Source: Actinomycetospora soli (GTDB taxonomy: Bacteria; Actinomycetota; Actinomycetes; Mycobacteriales; Pseudonocardiaceae). From it: a stretch of DNA of 64,000 bases. Position 1 is the first letter of the stretch; each line of letters begins with the position of its first letter. The DNA lies in contig NZ_JAJNDA010000004.1 of assembly GCF_021026295.1 (NCBI RefSeq), positions 310,001 through 374,000 of the forward strand, in the 5' to 3' direction. Under the pieces are notes generated by a model. The model had not been told where the DNA came from and made no database searches. It saw only the letters and a program-made list of their open reading frames with translations. The translations under genes and the position numbers were made by a program. Below are positions 25,494 through 34,209 of the stretch, in pieces.

Positions 25494-25508
25494 CCCCGTC
25501 GTCGGGAA
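25494..25508. repeat. Dispersed palindrome copy in the wrbA leader
   Basis: CCCCGTCGTCGGGAA in the minus orientation, ending 12 bp before the wrbA GTG. The ribosome site AAGGA directly follows, so pairing of this copy could affect access to it. Confidence 0.7.
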
Positions 25509-25520
25509 GGACGATCAGCA

Positions 25521-26147
25521 GTGAGCACCAAGGTCGCGGTCATCTACTACAGCCAGACCGGCACGATCCACCAGCTGGCCCAGGAGTACGCCGCCGGTGC
25601 CGAGAAGGCCGGCGCCGAGGTGCGCCTGCGCACGGTGCACGAGCTGGCGCCCCAGGCCGCCATCGACTCGAACGAGAAGTGGAAGGCCCACCGCGAGGAG
25701 ACCGCGGACACCCCGGAGGCCACCGCCGACGACGTCCTCTGGGCCGACGCCGTGATCTTCGGGACGCCGACCCGGTACGGCAACGTCTCCGCGCAGCTCA
25801 AGCAGTTCATCGACACGCTGGGCCCGCAGTGGGCGCAGGGCCTGCTGGCCGACAAGGTGTACTCGGGCTTCACCTCGAGCTCGACGGCGCACGGCGGCCA
25901 GGAGTCGACGCTGCTGGCGCTCTACAACACGATCCACCACTTCGGCGGCATCATCGTCTCGCCCGGCTACACCGACGCGATCATGTTCGCGACCGGCAAC
26001 CCGTACGGCGTCTCCCACGTCGACGGCCAGGGCTCCATCCCGATCGCCGACGAGACCCGGCAGGCCGCGCGGTTCGCCGGCGAGCGGGTCGCCGGGGTCG
26101 CCACGCAGCTGACGGCCGGCCGCGACGCGGCGCTGGCGGCCAGCTAG
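25521..26147 (+). CDS. wrbA: NAD(P)H:quinone oxidoreductase WrbA
   Basis: A 208-residue flavodoxin-fold quinone reductase. The FMN phosphate loop is VIYYSQTGTIHQLA, and FGTPTRYGNVSAQLKQFIDT is the WrbA signature; SSTAHGGQESTLL and FGGIIVSPGYTD complete the isoalloxazine pocket. It carries out two-electron quinone reduction and avoids semiquinones. Its GTG start has AAGGA upstream. The possible MarR site shared with the catechol dioxygenase suggests a common electrophile response. Confidence 0.9.
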   Translation: MSTKVAVIYYSQTGTIHQLAQEYAAGAEKAGAEVRLRTVHELAPQAAIDSNEKWKAHREETADTPEATADDVLWADAVIFGTPTRYGNVSAQLKQFIDTLGPQWAQGLLADKVYSGFTSSSTAHGGQESTLLALYNTIHHFGGIIVSPGYTDAIMFATGNPYGVSHVDGQGSIPIADETRQAARFAGERVAGVATQLTAGRDAALAAS

Positions 26148-26161
26148 AGGTGGCTTCGCCT

Positions 26162-26203
26162 CGTGAGTACTTCTGACGGTCATACCCGTCAGAAGTACTC
26201 ACG
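26162..26203. terminator. Bidirectional hairpin, family A copy 1 (wrbA/dapE)
   Basis: Arms 26162-26179 and 26186-26203 are perfect 18-bp complements with a 6-nt loop. The stem sequence GTGAGTACTTCTGACGG is identical to the hairpin at 51378. It lies 14 bp after wrbA and overlaps the last codons and TGA of dapE. Confidence 0.85.
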
Positions 26204-27259
26204 GGCCGTCAGGTACCTGCGGAGCGTCTCCGTGCCCGCCGTGATGCGGCGGACGTCCACGTGCTCGTCGCGGGTGTGCGCGAGGTTCGGGTCGCCGGGG
26301 CCGAAGTTGACCGCCGGGATGCCGAGCGCGGAGAACCGGGACACGTCGGTCCAGCCGTACTTGGCCACCGGCGTCTCGCCCGAGGCGGCGACGAACTCCG
26401 CCGCGGCCGGCGCGGACAGCCCCGGCAGCGCTCCCGGCGAGCGGTCGGTGATCTCCAGCGGGACGCCGTCGAACACCTCGCGCACGTGCTGCTCGGCCTG
26501 CTCGACCGACCGGTCCGGCGCGAAGCGGAAGTTCACCGTCACCTCGCAGACGTCCGGCACGACGTTGCCCGCCACGCCGCCGCCGATCCGCACGGCCTGC
26601 AGGCCCTCGCGGTAGACGCAGCCGTCGATGTCGACCGACCGGGCCTCGTACGCCGCGAGCCGGTCGAGCACGGGCGCCGCCGCGTGGATGGCGTTGTCCC
26701 CGAGCCACGAGCGTGCGCTGTGCGCCCGCCGCCCGGACAGGGTCAGCACGGCCCGCATCGTCCCCTGGCAGCCGCCCTCCACGGCTCCCGAGGTCGGCTC
26801 CCCCAGGATCGCGAGGTCGGCGTCGAGCCAGTCGCGCAGCGTCCGCTCGATGCGGCCCAGCCCGTTGCGGGTCGCCTCGATCTCCTCGCAGTCGTAGAGC
26901 ACGAGGGTGACGTCGTGCACGGGCTCGGCCACCGTGGCGGCGAGGTGGGCCATGACGGCGACCCCGGCCTTCATGTCGGAGGTCCCGCAGCCGTAGAGCA
27001 GGTCGCCCTCGCGCCGCGACGGCACGTTGTCGGCGATCGGCACGGTGTCGAGGTGCCCGGCGAGCAGCACCCGTCGGTCGCGGCCCAGCCGGGTACGGGC
27101 CAGCACCGCCTCGCCGCTGCGGACCACCTCGAGGTGCTCGCAGCCGCGCAGCGCGACCTCCACCGCGTCCGCGAGGGCCTTCTCGTCCCCCGAGACCGAG
27201 GGCACGTCCACGAGGGCCGCGGTGAGGTCGACGGGGTCGGCGGACAGATCGATGCGCAC
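26189..27259 (-). CDS. dapE: Succinyl-diaminopimelate desuccinylase
   Basis: A 356-residue M20 metallopeptidase that cleaves N-succinyl-LL-diaminopimelate in lysine/peptidoglycan synthesis. Zinc ligands and catalytic acid are visible: His in AGHLDTVP, Asp in GTSDMKAG, Glu-Glu in YDCEEIEA, Glu in LGEPTSG, and His in NLAHTRDEH. The dimerisation domain lies between them (residues ~165-280). The start is the GTG at 27259, 8 nt after TAACCT. It is divergent from dapD, with only 39 bp between start codons. The last residues are encoded within the terminator hairpin. Confidence 0.92.
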   Translation of the reverse strand: MRIDLSADPVDLTAALVDVPSVSGDEKALADAVEVALRGCEHLEVVRSGEAVLARTRLGRDRRVLLAGHLDTVPIADNVPSRREGDLLYGCGTSDMKAGVAVMAHLAATVAEPVHDVTLVLYDCEEIEATRNGLGRIERTLRDWLDADLAILGEPTSGAVEGGCQGTMRAVLTLSGRRAHSARSWLGDNAIHAAAPVLDRLAAYEARSVDIDGCVYREGLQAVRIGGGVAGNVVPDVCEVTVNFRFAPDRSVEQAEQHVREVFDGVPLEITDRSPGALPGLSAPAAAEFVAASGETPVAKYGWTDVSRFSALGIPAVNFGPGDPNLAHTRDEHVDVRRITAGTETLRRYLTAREYF

Positions 27260-27267
27260 GACGGCCC

Positions 27268-27290
27268 AGGTTAGAGGCCCCCGATAGGCT
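27268..27290. promoter_or_regulatory. Back-to-back leaderless promoters of dapE and dapD
   Basis: TAACCT on the minus strand (27273-27268) precedes the dapE GTG by 8 nt, and TAGGCT on the plus strand (27285-27290) precedes the dapD ATG by 8 nt. Only 11 bp separate the two hexamers, so polymerases on the two promoters must exclude each other. Confidence 0.6.
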
Positions 27291-27298
27291 GGTCGGCG

Positions 27299-28279
27299 AT
27301 GAGCACCGCTAGCACCACCCCGGCCAGGGCCGTCGGACTCGGCCTCGCGACCGTCGCGCTCGACGGCACCGTCCTGGACACCTGGTACCCGCTGCCGGAG
27401 CTGTCCTCCGACGCCGACGACATGGCCGCCGAGCCCGGCACCGTCGTCGTCCCCGCGGGCGAGCTCGAGCCGTCCCTGGTGGACGCGCTGGGCACCGACG
27501 CCGACCGCGGCGTCGAGGTCGTGGCGGTGCGCACCGTCGCCGACCTGACCGGCCCGCCCGCCTCGGCCTACGACGTCTACCTGCGCCTGCACCTCATCTC
27601 GCACCGCCTCGTGCCGCCGCACGGCGTCGACCTGACCGGCTTGTTCGGGCTGCTCGCCAACGTCGTGTGGACCAACCACGGCCCGTGCCCCGTCCCGGAG
27701 TTCGAGCGGGTCCGCGCGCGGCTGCGCGGGCGCGGCCCCGTCACCGTGTACGCGGTGGACAAGTTCCCGCGGATGGTCGACTACGTCGTCCCCACGGGCG
27801 TGCGGATCGGTGACGCCGACCGCGTCCGGCTCGGCGCGCACCTCGCCGAGGGCACCACGGTGATGCACGAGGGCTTCGTCAACTTCAACGCCGGCACCCT
27901 CGGCGCGTCGATGGTCGAGGGCCGCATCTCGGGCGGGGTCGTCGTGGGCGACGGTTCCGACGTCGGCGGCGGCGCCTCGATCATGGGCACGCTCTCGGGC
28001 GGCGGCAAGGAGGTCATCTCGATCGGCGAGCGCTGCCTGCTGGGCGCGAACGCCGGCATCGGGATCTCGCTGGGCGACGACTGCGTGGTCGAGGCCGGCC
28101 TCTACGTCACCGCGGGGACGCGCGTCACGCTGGACGACGGGTCCGTCGTGAAGGCCGTCGAGCTCTCCGGGCGGTCCGGCCTGCTGCTGCGCCGCAACTC
28201 CACCTCCGGCGCCGTCGAGGCGCTGCCGCGCACCGAGGGCGCGAAGGTCGAGCTCAACGAGGCCCTGCACAAGAACTGA
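27299..28279 (+). CDS. dapD: Tetrahydrodipicolinate N-succinyltransferase
   Basis: A 326-residue enzyme that adds succinyl-CoA to tetrahydrodipicolinate. The N domain (residues 1-~165) is followed by a left-handed beta-helix of hexapeptide repeats ([57 protein letters not shown]), the acyltransferase trimer core. It matches the actinobacterial DapD form (Rv1201c). A dispersed palindrome copy begins right after its stop. Confidence 0.93.
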   Translation: MSTASTTPARAVGLGLATVALDGTVLDTWYPLPELSSDADDMAAEPGTVVVPAGELEPSLVDALGTDADRGVEVVAVRTVADLTGPPASAYDVYLRLHLISHRLVPPHGVDLTGLFGLLANVVWTNHGPCPVPEFERVRARLRGRGPVTVYAVDKFPRMVDYVVPTGVRIGDADRVRLGAHLAEGTTVMHEGFVNFNAGTLGASMVEGRISGGVVVGDGSDVGGGASIMGTLSGGGKEVISIGERCLLGANAGIGISLGDDCVVEAGLYVTAGTRVTLDDGSVVKAVELSGRSGLLLRRNSTSGAVEALPRTEGAKVELNEALHKN

Positions 28280-28295
28280 TTCCGACGACGGGTCC
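28280..28295. repeat. Dispersed palindrome copy after dapD
   Basis: TTCCGACGACGGGTCC, plus orientation, one C short of the usual CCC, starts on the base after the dapD stop codon. Confidence 0.7.
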
Positions 28296-28424
28296 ATCTG
28301 CGCCGTCCGAAGCGATGATGAGCGGACCCTCATGGGCCTCCACCGCGCTCGTGCGCCCCGCACGGGTCCGTCCCGGGGGGCGAGGTGCGGGCCGCGGACC
28401 GGACCAGGTGCCACACTCGTTCCC

Positions 28425-28811
28425 GTGACCGACGCCCTCCCGGACGACCGTCGCGCCGAGATCGTCGCGGCGCTGCGGGCGGCCGGCGCGCGGTTCGGGT
28501 TCCTGCACGGGAGCCGCGCGGCGGGCACGCACCGTCCCGACTCGGACGTCGACGTCGCCGCCTGGTGGGGTGAGTACGCGCCCGCCGCGTTCGAGGTCGA
28601 CCTCCCGGCCGACGTCGACCTGCTCGTCCTCGACGGCGCGCCCCTGCTCCTCGCCGGTCGGGTCGCGATGTACGGGGTGCTGCTGTTCGACGACGAGCCG
28701 GTGGCACGGGTCCGGTGGACGGCGACGACCCGGAAGATCTTCGTGGACGAGCTGCCGCGGATGCACCGGGCCGAGGAGGACTTCCGGAGGAGTGTCCTCG
28801 GTGGTCGATGA
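28425..28811 (+). CDS. mntA: MntA-type nucleotidyltransferase antitoxin
   Basis: A 128-residue minimal nucleotidyltransferase. The family motif GSx10DxD is exact: [15 protein letters not shown] near residues 30-44, with the third carboxylate expected in VDLLVLDG. In known MntA/HepT pairs this protein AMPylates a tyrosine of HepT and silences it. The GTG at 28425 is chosen because residues before it (from 28332) have no homology features. It overlaps the HEPN gene by 11 bp. Confidence 0.8.
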   Translation: MTDALPDDRRAEIVAALRAAGARFGFLHGSRAAGTHRPDSDVDVAAWWGEYAPAAFEVDLPADVDLLVLDGAPLLLAGRVAMYGVLLFDDEPVARVRWTATTRKIFVDELPRMHRAEEDFRRSVLGGR

Positions 28812-29232
28812 GGCGCGTGTGCTGGCGCTGTTGCGGTCGATCCCGGCGGACCTGGCGTTCCTGGACCGCGAAGCCGGCGCCGACGAGTCCCGGCGAGCGG
28901 ACGAAGCCTGGCTGCGCGGAATCAAGTACGCCTTCGTGACGGCGATCGGAGGGTGCATGGACATCGCGCAACACCTGGCGGCCTCCGAGTCGTGGGGAGC
29001 GCCCGGCACCAACGCCGACGCCGTCCGGGTTCTCGGGCGACACGGTGTCCTCGACCCGGCCCTCGCCGACCGCCTGGGCCGCGCCGTCGGCTTCCGGAAC
29101 GTCCTCGTGCACGACTACGTCGAGGTCGACGACGCGATCGTCCTCGCTCGTCTCGCCGACCACGCCGAACTCGACGGGTTCGTGGTGGGCGTGCTGCGGT
29201 GGCTCGACCCGGCCACCGGCCGGCTCGCGTGA
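28801..29232 (+). CDS. hepT: HepT-type HEPN ribonuclease toxin
   Basis: A 143-residue helical HEPN protein (DUF86/HepT type). The active motif Rx4HxY is intact: RNVLVHDY in the C-terminal third; the Tyr is the AMPylation target in characterised systems. GGAGGAG lies about 10 nt before the GTG at 28801, and the start lies within the mntA gene, so the antitoxin is made first. The pair sits between dapD and a truncated methyltransferase, as an insertion in an otherwise conserved region. Confidence 0.8.
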   Translation: MVDEARVLALLRSIPADLAFLDREAGADESRRADEAWLRGIKYAFVTAIGGCMDIAQHLAASESWGAPGTNADAVRVLGRHGVLDPALADRLGRAVGFRNVLVHDYVEVDDAIVLARLADHAELDGFVVGVLRWLDPATGRLA

Positions 29233-29381
29233 CCGACCCGTACCGCACGCTCGGCCGCGGATACGCCACGCGCCGGACCACCGACCCGCGGATCGCCGCC
29301 CACCTGGCCCACGCGCTCGAGGGCTGCGCCACGGTGCTCGACGTCGGCTATCGGCTCGTCACGTGCTCGCGGCCTGCCTGA
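29229..29381 (+). pseudogene. Truncated SAM-dependent methyltransferase
   Basis: A GTG overlapping the hepT stop (GTGA) opens a 50-residue frame, [15 protein letters not shown]...DPRIAAHLAHAL, that ends just after motif I (TVLDVG), where a complete enzyme would continue GxGxG. After VLDVG the frame turns to unrelated sequence and stops. The start of a class I methyltransferase (usually ~230-250 residues) is thus fused to the 3' side of a minus-strand gene, with which it overlaps by 23 bp. A deletion is the simplest explanation. Confidence 0.65.
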
Positions 29382-29598
29382 CGAGCTCCGCCGCCTTCTC
29401 CTTCGACACCTGCCCGGAGAGCCCGCACATCGTGCACTGCACGACGTGCCGGGTCCGCACCCGGAAGGTCGGCACGAAGAACAGCGTGAACCGCGTGACG
29501 AGCCGGGTCACGGTGTGCGCGGCCGGGTGCCCCTGCGGACAGGTCAGCATCAGCACGGCGAGCTGCTTCGCGGTCCGCCGCGTCCCGAAGATCAGCAT
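29359..29598 (-). CDS. Zinc-ribbon family small protein
   Basis: A 79-residue protein with two Cys/His knuckles: TCPQGHP (residues ~19-25) and CTMCG (~56-60), separated by a hydrophobic stretch (RFTLFFVPTFRVRTRH). The layout matches zinc-ribbon proteins found next to actinobacterial genes for many pathways. The start shares its A with the dapC stop (TGATG), so it is coupled to dapC. Function unknown. Confidence 0.7.
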   Translation of the reverse strand: MLIFGTRRTAKQLAVLMLTCPQGHPAAHTVTRLVTRFTLFFVPTFRVRTRHVVQCTMCGLSGQVSKEKAAELVRQAAST

Positions 29599-30686
29599 CA
29601 GTCGCCCAGCCGGGCCGCGCCCGCCTCGATGCGCTCGTCGGAGGCCGTGAGCGCGATCCGGACGTGCCGGCCGCCGTCGGGCCCGTAGAACTCCCCCGGC
29701 GCGACGAGGACGCCGCGCTCGGCGAACCACGCCACCGTCGCCCGGCACGCCTCGCCGCGGGTGGCCCACAGGTACAGGCCGGCCTCGGAGTGGTCGATCG
29801 TGAACCCGGCCGCCTCGAGCGCGGGCCGGAGCACGGCGCGGCGGGCGTCGTAGCGCTGACGGGTCTCCGCGACGTGCAGGTCGTCGGACAGCGCCGCCGT
29901 CATCGCCTCCTGCACCGGCCGCGGCACGATCATCCCGGCGTGCTTGCGCACCGCGAGGAGCGACGACACCAGCGCCGGGTCACCCGCGACGAACGCCGCC
30001 CGGTAGCCCGCGAGCTGCGAGGTCTTCGACAGCGAGTGGACCGCCAGCAGCCCCTCGAGCGAGCCACCGTGCACCCGCGGGTCCAGCACCGACACCGGAT
30101 CCGACCCGGGACCGGGCAGGCCGAGATAGCACTCGTCGGACGCCACGACCGCGCCGATCCCCCGCGCCTCGGCCACCCGCGCGGCGAGCGCCTCGGCCGA
30201 CAGCACCCGCCCCGTGGGGTTGGACGGCGAGTTGAGCCAGACCAGCCGCGTGTCGCGCGGCAGCGACCCGTCGTCGGGAACGCGCACCGCCTCTGCGCCC
30301 GCCAGCAGCGCCCCGACCTCGTAGGTCGGGTACGCCAGCGACGGGATCGCGACGGTCGCCCCGCGCAGCCCGAGCAGCGTCGGCAGCCAGGCGACCAGCT
30401 CCTTGGAGCCGATCGTCGGCAGCACCGCGTCGGGTTCCAGCCCGGTCACCCCGAAGCGGCGCGCGAGCGCCTCGACCACGGCGTGCCGCAGCGCGGGCGT
30501 GCCGTGGGTCTGCGGGTAGCCCGGTGAGTTCCAGGCCTCCTGCAGGGCGGTCGCGACGACGGCGGGCACCGGGTCGACCGGGGTGCCCACGGAGAGGTCG
30601 ACGACGCCGTCGGGGTGCGACCGCGCCGTCGCCGTCTCCGCGGCGAGACTGTCCCAGGGGAAGTCCGGAAGAGCGGGCAGACTCAC
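29598..30686 (-). CDS. dapC: Succinyldiaminopimelate transaminase
   Basis: A 362-residue class I/II PLP aminotransferase. The PLP lysine is in [23 protein letters not shown] and the aspartate of ASDECYLGL contact the cofactor, and the C-terminal Arg in HVRIALT binds the substrate carboxylate. It makes N-succinyl-LL-DAP, the substrate of dapE, also in this window. The GTG overlaps the ferredoxin stop (GTGA), an arrangement conserved with Rv1178/Rv1177. A palindrome copy at 30265 encodes VPDDGS in a surface loop. Confidence 0.9.
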   Translation of the reverse strand: MSLPALPDFPWDSLAAETATARSHPDGVVDLSVGTPVDPVPAVVATALQEAWNSPGYPQTHGTPALRHAVVEALARRFGVTGLEPDAVLPTIGSKELVAWLPTLLGLRGATVAIPSLAYPTYEVGALLAGAEAVRVPDDGSLPRDTRLVWLNSPSNPTGRVLSAEALAARVAEARGIGAVVASDECYLGLPGPGSDPVSVLDPRVHGGSLEGLLAVHSLSKTSQLAGYRAAFVAGDPALVSSLLAVRKHAGMIVPRPVQEAMTAALSDDLHVAETRQRYDARRAVLRPALEAAGFTIDHSEAGLYLWATRGEACRATVAWFAERGVLVAPGEFYGPDGGRHVRIALTASDERIEAGAARLGD

Positions 30687-31003
30687 TCGCCCTGCGGCGG
30701 CAGGCTCGGCACCGGGCCCGCGTCCTTGTCGACCTTGCCCACCTTGGAGGCGCCGCCCGGCGAGCCCAGCTCGTCGAAGAAGTCGACGTTGGCCTGGGTG
30801 TACACGGACCACTGGTCCGGCACGTCGTCCTCGTAGTAGATGGCCTCGACCGGGCAGACCGGCTCACAGGCACCGCAGTCGACGCACTCGTCGGGGTGGA
30901 TGTACATCATCCGACCGCCCTCGTAGATGCAGTCGACCGGGCACTCCTCGATGCACGCCTTGTCGAGCACGTCCACACACGGTTCGGCGATCACGTACGT
31001 CAC
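30683..31003 (-). CDS. fdxA: 7Fe ferredoxin
   Basis: A 106-residue ferredoxin with an N-terminal seven-iron domain: cysteines in [19 protein letters not shown] (3Fe-4S side) and [17 protein letters not shown] (4Fe-4S side). The C-terminal extension ([17 protein letters not shown]) is typical of actinobacterial FdxA/FdxC. It donates electrons to P450s or other oxidoreductases. The GTG start follows AGGAGCC. First gene of fdxA-dapC-zinc-ribbon. Confidence 0.93.
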   Translation of the reverse strand: MTYVIAEPCVDVLDKACIEECPVDCIYEGGRMMYIHPDECVDCGACEPVCPVEAIYYEDDVPDQWSVYTQANVDFFDELGSPGGASKVGKVDKDAGPVPSLPPQGE

Positions 31004-31181
31004 GTCGGCTCCTGCTCCCTACTCAGCTCAAGTGTCCTCACCACCGGGCCGGTGGTGGTCGGCCCGCACACGGCGATGAAACGCCCCCGCAGTATTCCGT
31101 TCGGCGGCGCGTCGTGCCCGGGCGGGTCGCCCGTCCCACGACGTGTCAGGCGCCACACCCGTTCCGGACCGGCCGCCGCGG

Positions 31182-31994
31182 CTACCCGCGCTCCCGGGCC
31201 ACCCACGCGGCGGTCCGCTTCGCGGCCCGCTTGAGGCCCGAGCGCTCGGCCTTGTAGGCCCCGAAGGCACCCACGACCGGCAGGTTCGCGAGGGCCCGCC
31301 AGAACCGCCGGCCCTGCGGTCGGCGCCCCAGCTCGTCGTGGAGGGCGAACAGCGAGCGCCCCATCCGCCACACCGCCCGCGCGAGCGACCGCAGGCGGCT
31401 GTCGCCGGAGTGGTCGCGGTGGAGGTCGCCGGTCAGGTCCGCGGCGTCGCGCTCGACCTGGTCGCCGTGGGCGTTGCCGTCCGGGGTCAGGTCGCGCTCG
31501 AACAGCACGGCCGCGAGGAGCCGGACCTGCTCGTCGCGCCCGGTCACACCGTGCTCGCCCGCGATCGCGCAGACCACCAGACCCTGCGCGGACAGCCCGA
31601 GGATGTCCGAGACGGGCAGCCGGCGCGCCAGGGCGCCGCCGATGCCCGGGAACGCCGCGATCGCCGAGGTGAAGCGCCCCACGCGCCCGACCCACCACTG
31701 GTCGCGCTCCTCGGGCGACATCACCGCCCAGCGCGGGGTGCCGGGCAGGCGGGAGGTCGCGAGGCGGTCGAGCACCCGCCCACGCAGGCGACGGACACCC
31801 CGACCGATCTTCCGCACCCGGCTCGTGGCCGGCGGTTCCTCCTGCGCCGGACCCTCCAGCTCCAGCGAGCGCCGCTGGGCGAGCTTGCCCAGCCGGAAGG
31901 GGTCGGCGTCGCGCAGCCCGGCGAGCACCGGGCCGGTCGCGGCGACGAACGGGCGCAGCACGCTGATCATGTACTCGTCGGAGACGGCGGCCAT
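31182..31994 (-). CDS. Conserved actinobacterial protein of unknown function
   Basis: A 270-residue protein. A basic region (RKIGRGVRRLRGRVLDR) and MSPEERDQWWVGRVGRFTS are followed by a moderately hydrophobic helix pair (AIAAFPGIGGALARRL, SDILGLSAQGLVVCAIAGEHG), then LLAAVLFERDLT and a basic C terminus (GLKRAAKRTAAWVARERG). It looks like a peripheral or re-entrant membrane protein; I do not recognise the family. The ATG at 31994 has GAGG 6 nt upstream; a GTG at 32027 is an alternative. It is divergent from the gene at 32056. The 178 bp between it and fdxA hold only weak inverted repeats. Confidence 0.65.
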   Translation of the reverse strand: MAAVSDEYMISVLRPFVAATGPVLAGLRDADPFRLGKLAQRRSLELEGPAQEEPPATSRVRKIGRGVRRLRGRVLDRLATSRLPGTPRWAVMSPEERDQWWVGRVGRFTSAIAAFPGIGGALARRLPVSDILGLSAQGLVVCAIAGEHGVTGRDEQVRLLAAVLFERDLTPDGNAHGDQVERDAADLTGDLHRDHSGDSRLRSLARAVWRMGRSLFALHDELGRRPQGRRFWRALANLPVVGAFGAYKAERSGLKRAAKRTAAWVARERG

Positions 31995-32055
31995 GCCCGC
32001 CTCATGCCCGAATGCGGGGGTGGCCACACCGCATGGCGTGGGTCACAGTGGGCGG

Positions 32056-32649
32056 GTGGACGTGCGGGCGAACGTGGTGCGGGCGGCCGTCGGCCCGCAG
32101 CTGACCGCCCTCGGCGCGCACTACGGCGCGAGCCGCGCCGGTGCGGTGTCCTGGTGGTTCCCGCCCGCCGGGCGCCGGGAGCGGCGCCTGCTCTTCCGTC
32201 CGGTGCGGGGGCTCGACGAGTGGGAGGTCGAGTACGCCGAGCACTCGGCCGACGGCCGCCGCGTACTGCGGCACGCCACCCGCACGGTGCGGGTCGCCCG
32301 CGCCGGGCTGGGCGACGCCGTCGAGGAGCTCGTCGGGCGCGGCCTGCCCCGGCGGCGCGGGGAGCCCGTTCCCGACGCCGGGTCGGGCCCGGTCGTCGTC
32401 GACGGTGCGGCTCCCGGTCCCCGCGCGGCCGCCGCGGCCGCCGCGGCCCACCGACCGCCTCCCCCACCGCGTGCGGTGCGGGTGGGCGACGGGGTGCTCG
32501 GCATGGTCGTCGCGGTGGCCCTCCTGGCGGCGTGCCGGATCGACATCGACCTGGCGCCGAACATCGCGGCGTTCGCGGTGCCGATGCTGGGCGTCTCCGC
32601 GGTGTGGACGCTGATCGGGCTGTCCGGGGCCGAGCACCGGGGGCGCTGA
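32056..32649 (+). CDS. Hypothetical protein with two C-terminal membrane helices
   Basis: A 197-residue product. The N-terminal ~100 residues are polar with GAVSWWFPPAGRRERRLLFR and LDEWEVEYAEHS; then a Pro/Ala linker partly encoded by a dispersed palindrome copy (VPDAGS), and two hydrophobic helices (GMVVAVALLAACRI, AAFAVPMLGVSAVWTLIGL). The family is not recognised. The divergent arrangement with the gene at 31182 leaves 61 bp for two promoters. Directly downstream lies the inverted 52-bp repeat array. Confidence 0.55.
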   Translation: MDVRANVVRAAVGPQLTALGAHYGASRAGAVSWWFPPAGRRERRLLFRPVRGLDEWEVEYAEHSADGRRVLRHATRTVRVARAGLGDAVEELVGRGLPRRRGEPVPDAGSGPVVVDGAAPGPRAAAAAAAAHRPPPPPRAVRVGDGVLGMVVAVALLAACRIDIDLAPNIAAFAVPMLGVSAVWTLIGLSGAEHRGR

Positions 32650-32673
32650 GGACGCGGTCGGGCGTGTGCGTCG

Positions 32674-32790
32674 CGCACACACTCCGGCCCCGCCTGCAGC
32701 CGACCCTCCGGAAACCTGCGCGTCCCGCACACACTCCGGCCTCGCCTGCAGCCGACCCTCCAGAAACCTGCGCGCCACGCACACACCCGC
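32674..32790. repeat. 52-bp tandem repeat, left array
   Basis: Units start with CGCACACAC at 32674, 32726 and 32778, an exact 52-bp period; the third is partial. Each full unit ends with GGAAACCTGCGCG or close to it. The first unit is preceded by GTGTGCG, making a small palindrome. No open reading frame is conserved across it. Confidence 0.85.
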
Positions 32791-32830
32791 AGGCCCGCCG
32801 TCGATCGTCTCCCGCCGGTCCCCCGGGAGC

Positions 32831-32985
32831 GGGTGTGTGCGCCCCGCGCAGATTTCCCCCGCACCCGACCTGCCGCCCCGCAGAGTGTGTGCGCCCCGCG
32901 CAGATTTCCCCGCACCCGGCCTGCCGCCCCGCAGAGTGTGTGCGCCCCGCGCAGATTTCCCCAGCACCCGACCGGCCGGCAGCAG
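32831..32985. repeat. 52-bp tandem repeat, right array, inverted
   Basis: Three units start with GTGTGTGCG-type sequence at 32831, 32883 and 32934 (periods 52 and 51). Each carries GCGCAGATTTCCCC. The shared core is the reverse complement of the core in the left array, so the arrays face each other across about 40 bp of unrelated DNA. Confidence 0.85.
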
Positions 32986-33001
32986 GCGCGCTACCCCGGG
33001 C

Positions 33002-33361
33002 TCAGACCTCCACCGGCGCGGACGGGCGGACGGGCCGGCTCGCCATCCACACGCCCGGGAACAGCCCGGCCGCGATCAGCACGAGGGACCGCCAGTCGGC
33101 CGGGAAGGTGCCGACACCGGTCGGGCTCCAGAAGCCGAACACCACGACGACGACGAACCACGTCACCAGCGGCGCGAACACGAGCCGCGACCCCGGGAAG
33201 CACCGGTCGACCACCCGCACCGCCAGCGGCGTCGTCACCGCCGCCACGAGGATCGACAGCGGCAGCGGGACCGACCCGACCTCGAGCGTCAGCCACGCCA
33301 CCTCGGTCAGCGCGAGCAGGGCGACGTCGAGGAGGACGACCGCCAGGACCGTCACCCTCAC
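33002..33361 (-). CDS. Four-helix membrane protein next to mshB
   Basis: A 119-residue protein with four predicted helices: VTVLAVVLLDVALLALTEV, LSILVAAVTTPLAVRVV, LVFAPLVTWFVVVVVFGFW and LVLIAAGLFPGVWMA. It resembles the short membrane proteins often found beside actinobacterial mshB, but no function is known. The GTG overlaps the mshB stop, so the two are co-translated. Confidence 0.7.
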   Translation of the reverse strand: MRVTVLAVVLLDVALLALTEVAWLTLEVGSVPLPLSILVAAVTTPLAVRVVDRCFPGSRLVFAPLVTWFVVVVVFGFWSPTGVGTFPADWRSLVLIAAGLFPGVWMASRPVRPSAPVEV

Positions 33362-34209
33362 GCCGAGAGCGCCGCCAACCCGCCGTCGGGACCCCGCAGC
33401 AGCACGAAGCCCTCGACCCCGACCACCGGCTGCGCCAGCTCGTTGGAGAGGGCGTAGGCGGGCGGCTCGGATCCGTCGTCGTGCACGGTGATCTGCGTGG
33501 CGTGCGCGCGCAGCGCGGCGAGCTTGCGCACCCGCGCGGACCCGAGCTCGATCCGCACGGTCACGGTGTCGTCGGGGACCGTGGGCAGCCCGGTCACGTC
33601 CGGCACGGGAAGTCCGAGCCAGGAGCGGCGACGCAGGGCCTCCAGCCCACGCTCGACGTCGCCGTACGGCGAGACCGCCGCGTACAACCCGACGCGCTCC
33701 CCGAGCGGGTCGATCCGCTCGACGGCGCCGCCGGCGATCTCGTGGGCGCGGACGTGGTCGGGATGGCCGTAGCCGCCGGAGGCGTCGTAGCTGATGACGA
33801 CGTCGGGCGTGGCCTCGGCGAGGATCTCGACGAGCTGGTGGACCTGGAGGTCGACGTCGGCGCGCGTGGCGAACGCGCCCTCGGCCAGGTGGGCGGGGGC
33901 GGCGGCGCGGATGCCCTCGCCGGTGGAGACCATCCCGGAGTCGTGCCAGCGTCCCTCGTCGCCGAGGAACCGGTGGTCGGTGACCCCGAGCGCGGCGCAG
34001 GCGGCCGCCAGCTCCTTGGCGCGGTAGGGCGCGAGGTCGGCGGAGCCCTCCAGGTACGTCAGCTCCGGCGGGATCACCTCACCGAGCTCGCCGAGCGTGC
34101 AGGTGACGAGCGTGACGTCCCACCCGGCGTCGACCGCCCGGGCCATGAGTCCGCCGCACGTGATCGTCTCGTCGTCGGGATGGGCGTGGACGAGCACCAT
34201 GCGGCTCAC
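33358..34209 (-). CDS. mshB: Mycothiol-biosynthesis GlcNAc-Ins deacetylase MshB
   Basis: A 283-residue zinc deacetylase that converts GlcNAc-inositol to GlcN-inositol in mycothiol synthesis. The signature AHPDDE (His and Asp ligands plus the catalytic Asp) is near residue 10, and the third ligand His is in GHPDHVRAHE. The GTG start (VSRMVLVHAH) overlaps the stop of the preceding gene (GTGA). Mycothiol conjugase Mca is a close paralogue; the short C terminus and gene neighbourhood favour MshB. Confidence 0.9.
   Translation of the reverse strand: MSRMVLVHAHPDDETITCGGLMARAVDAGWDVTLVTCTLGELGEVIPPELTYLEGSADLAPYRAKELAAACAALGVTDHRFLGDEGRWHDSGMVSTGEGIRAAAPAHLAEGAFATRADVDLQVHQLVEILAEATPDVVISYDASGGYGHPDHVRAHEIAGGAVERIDPLGERVGLYAAVSPYGDVERGLEALRRRSWLGLPVPDVTGLPTVPDDTVTVRIELGSARVRKLAALRAHATQITVHDDGSEPPAYALSNELAQPVVGVEGFVLLRGPDGGLAALSA

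Noticed and set aside
32674-32985. CRISPR array
   Set aside because: Units are near-identical along the full 52 bp with no unique spacers, and the two halves are inverted.
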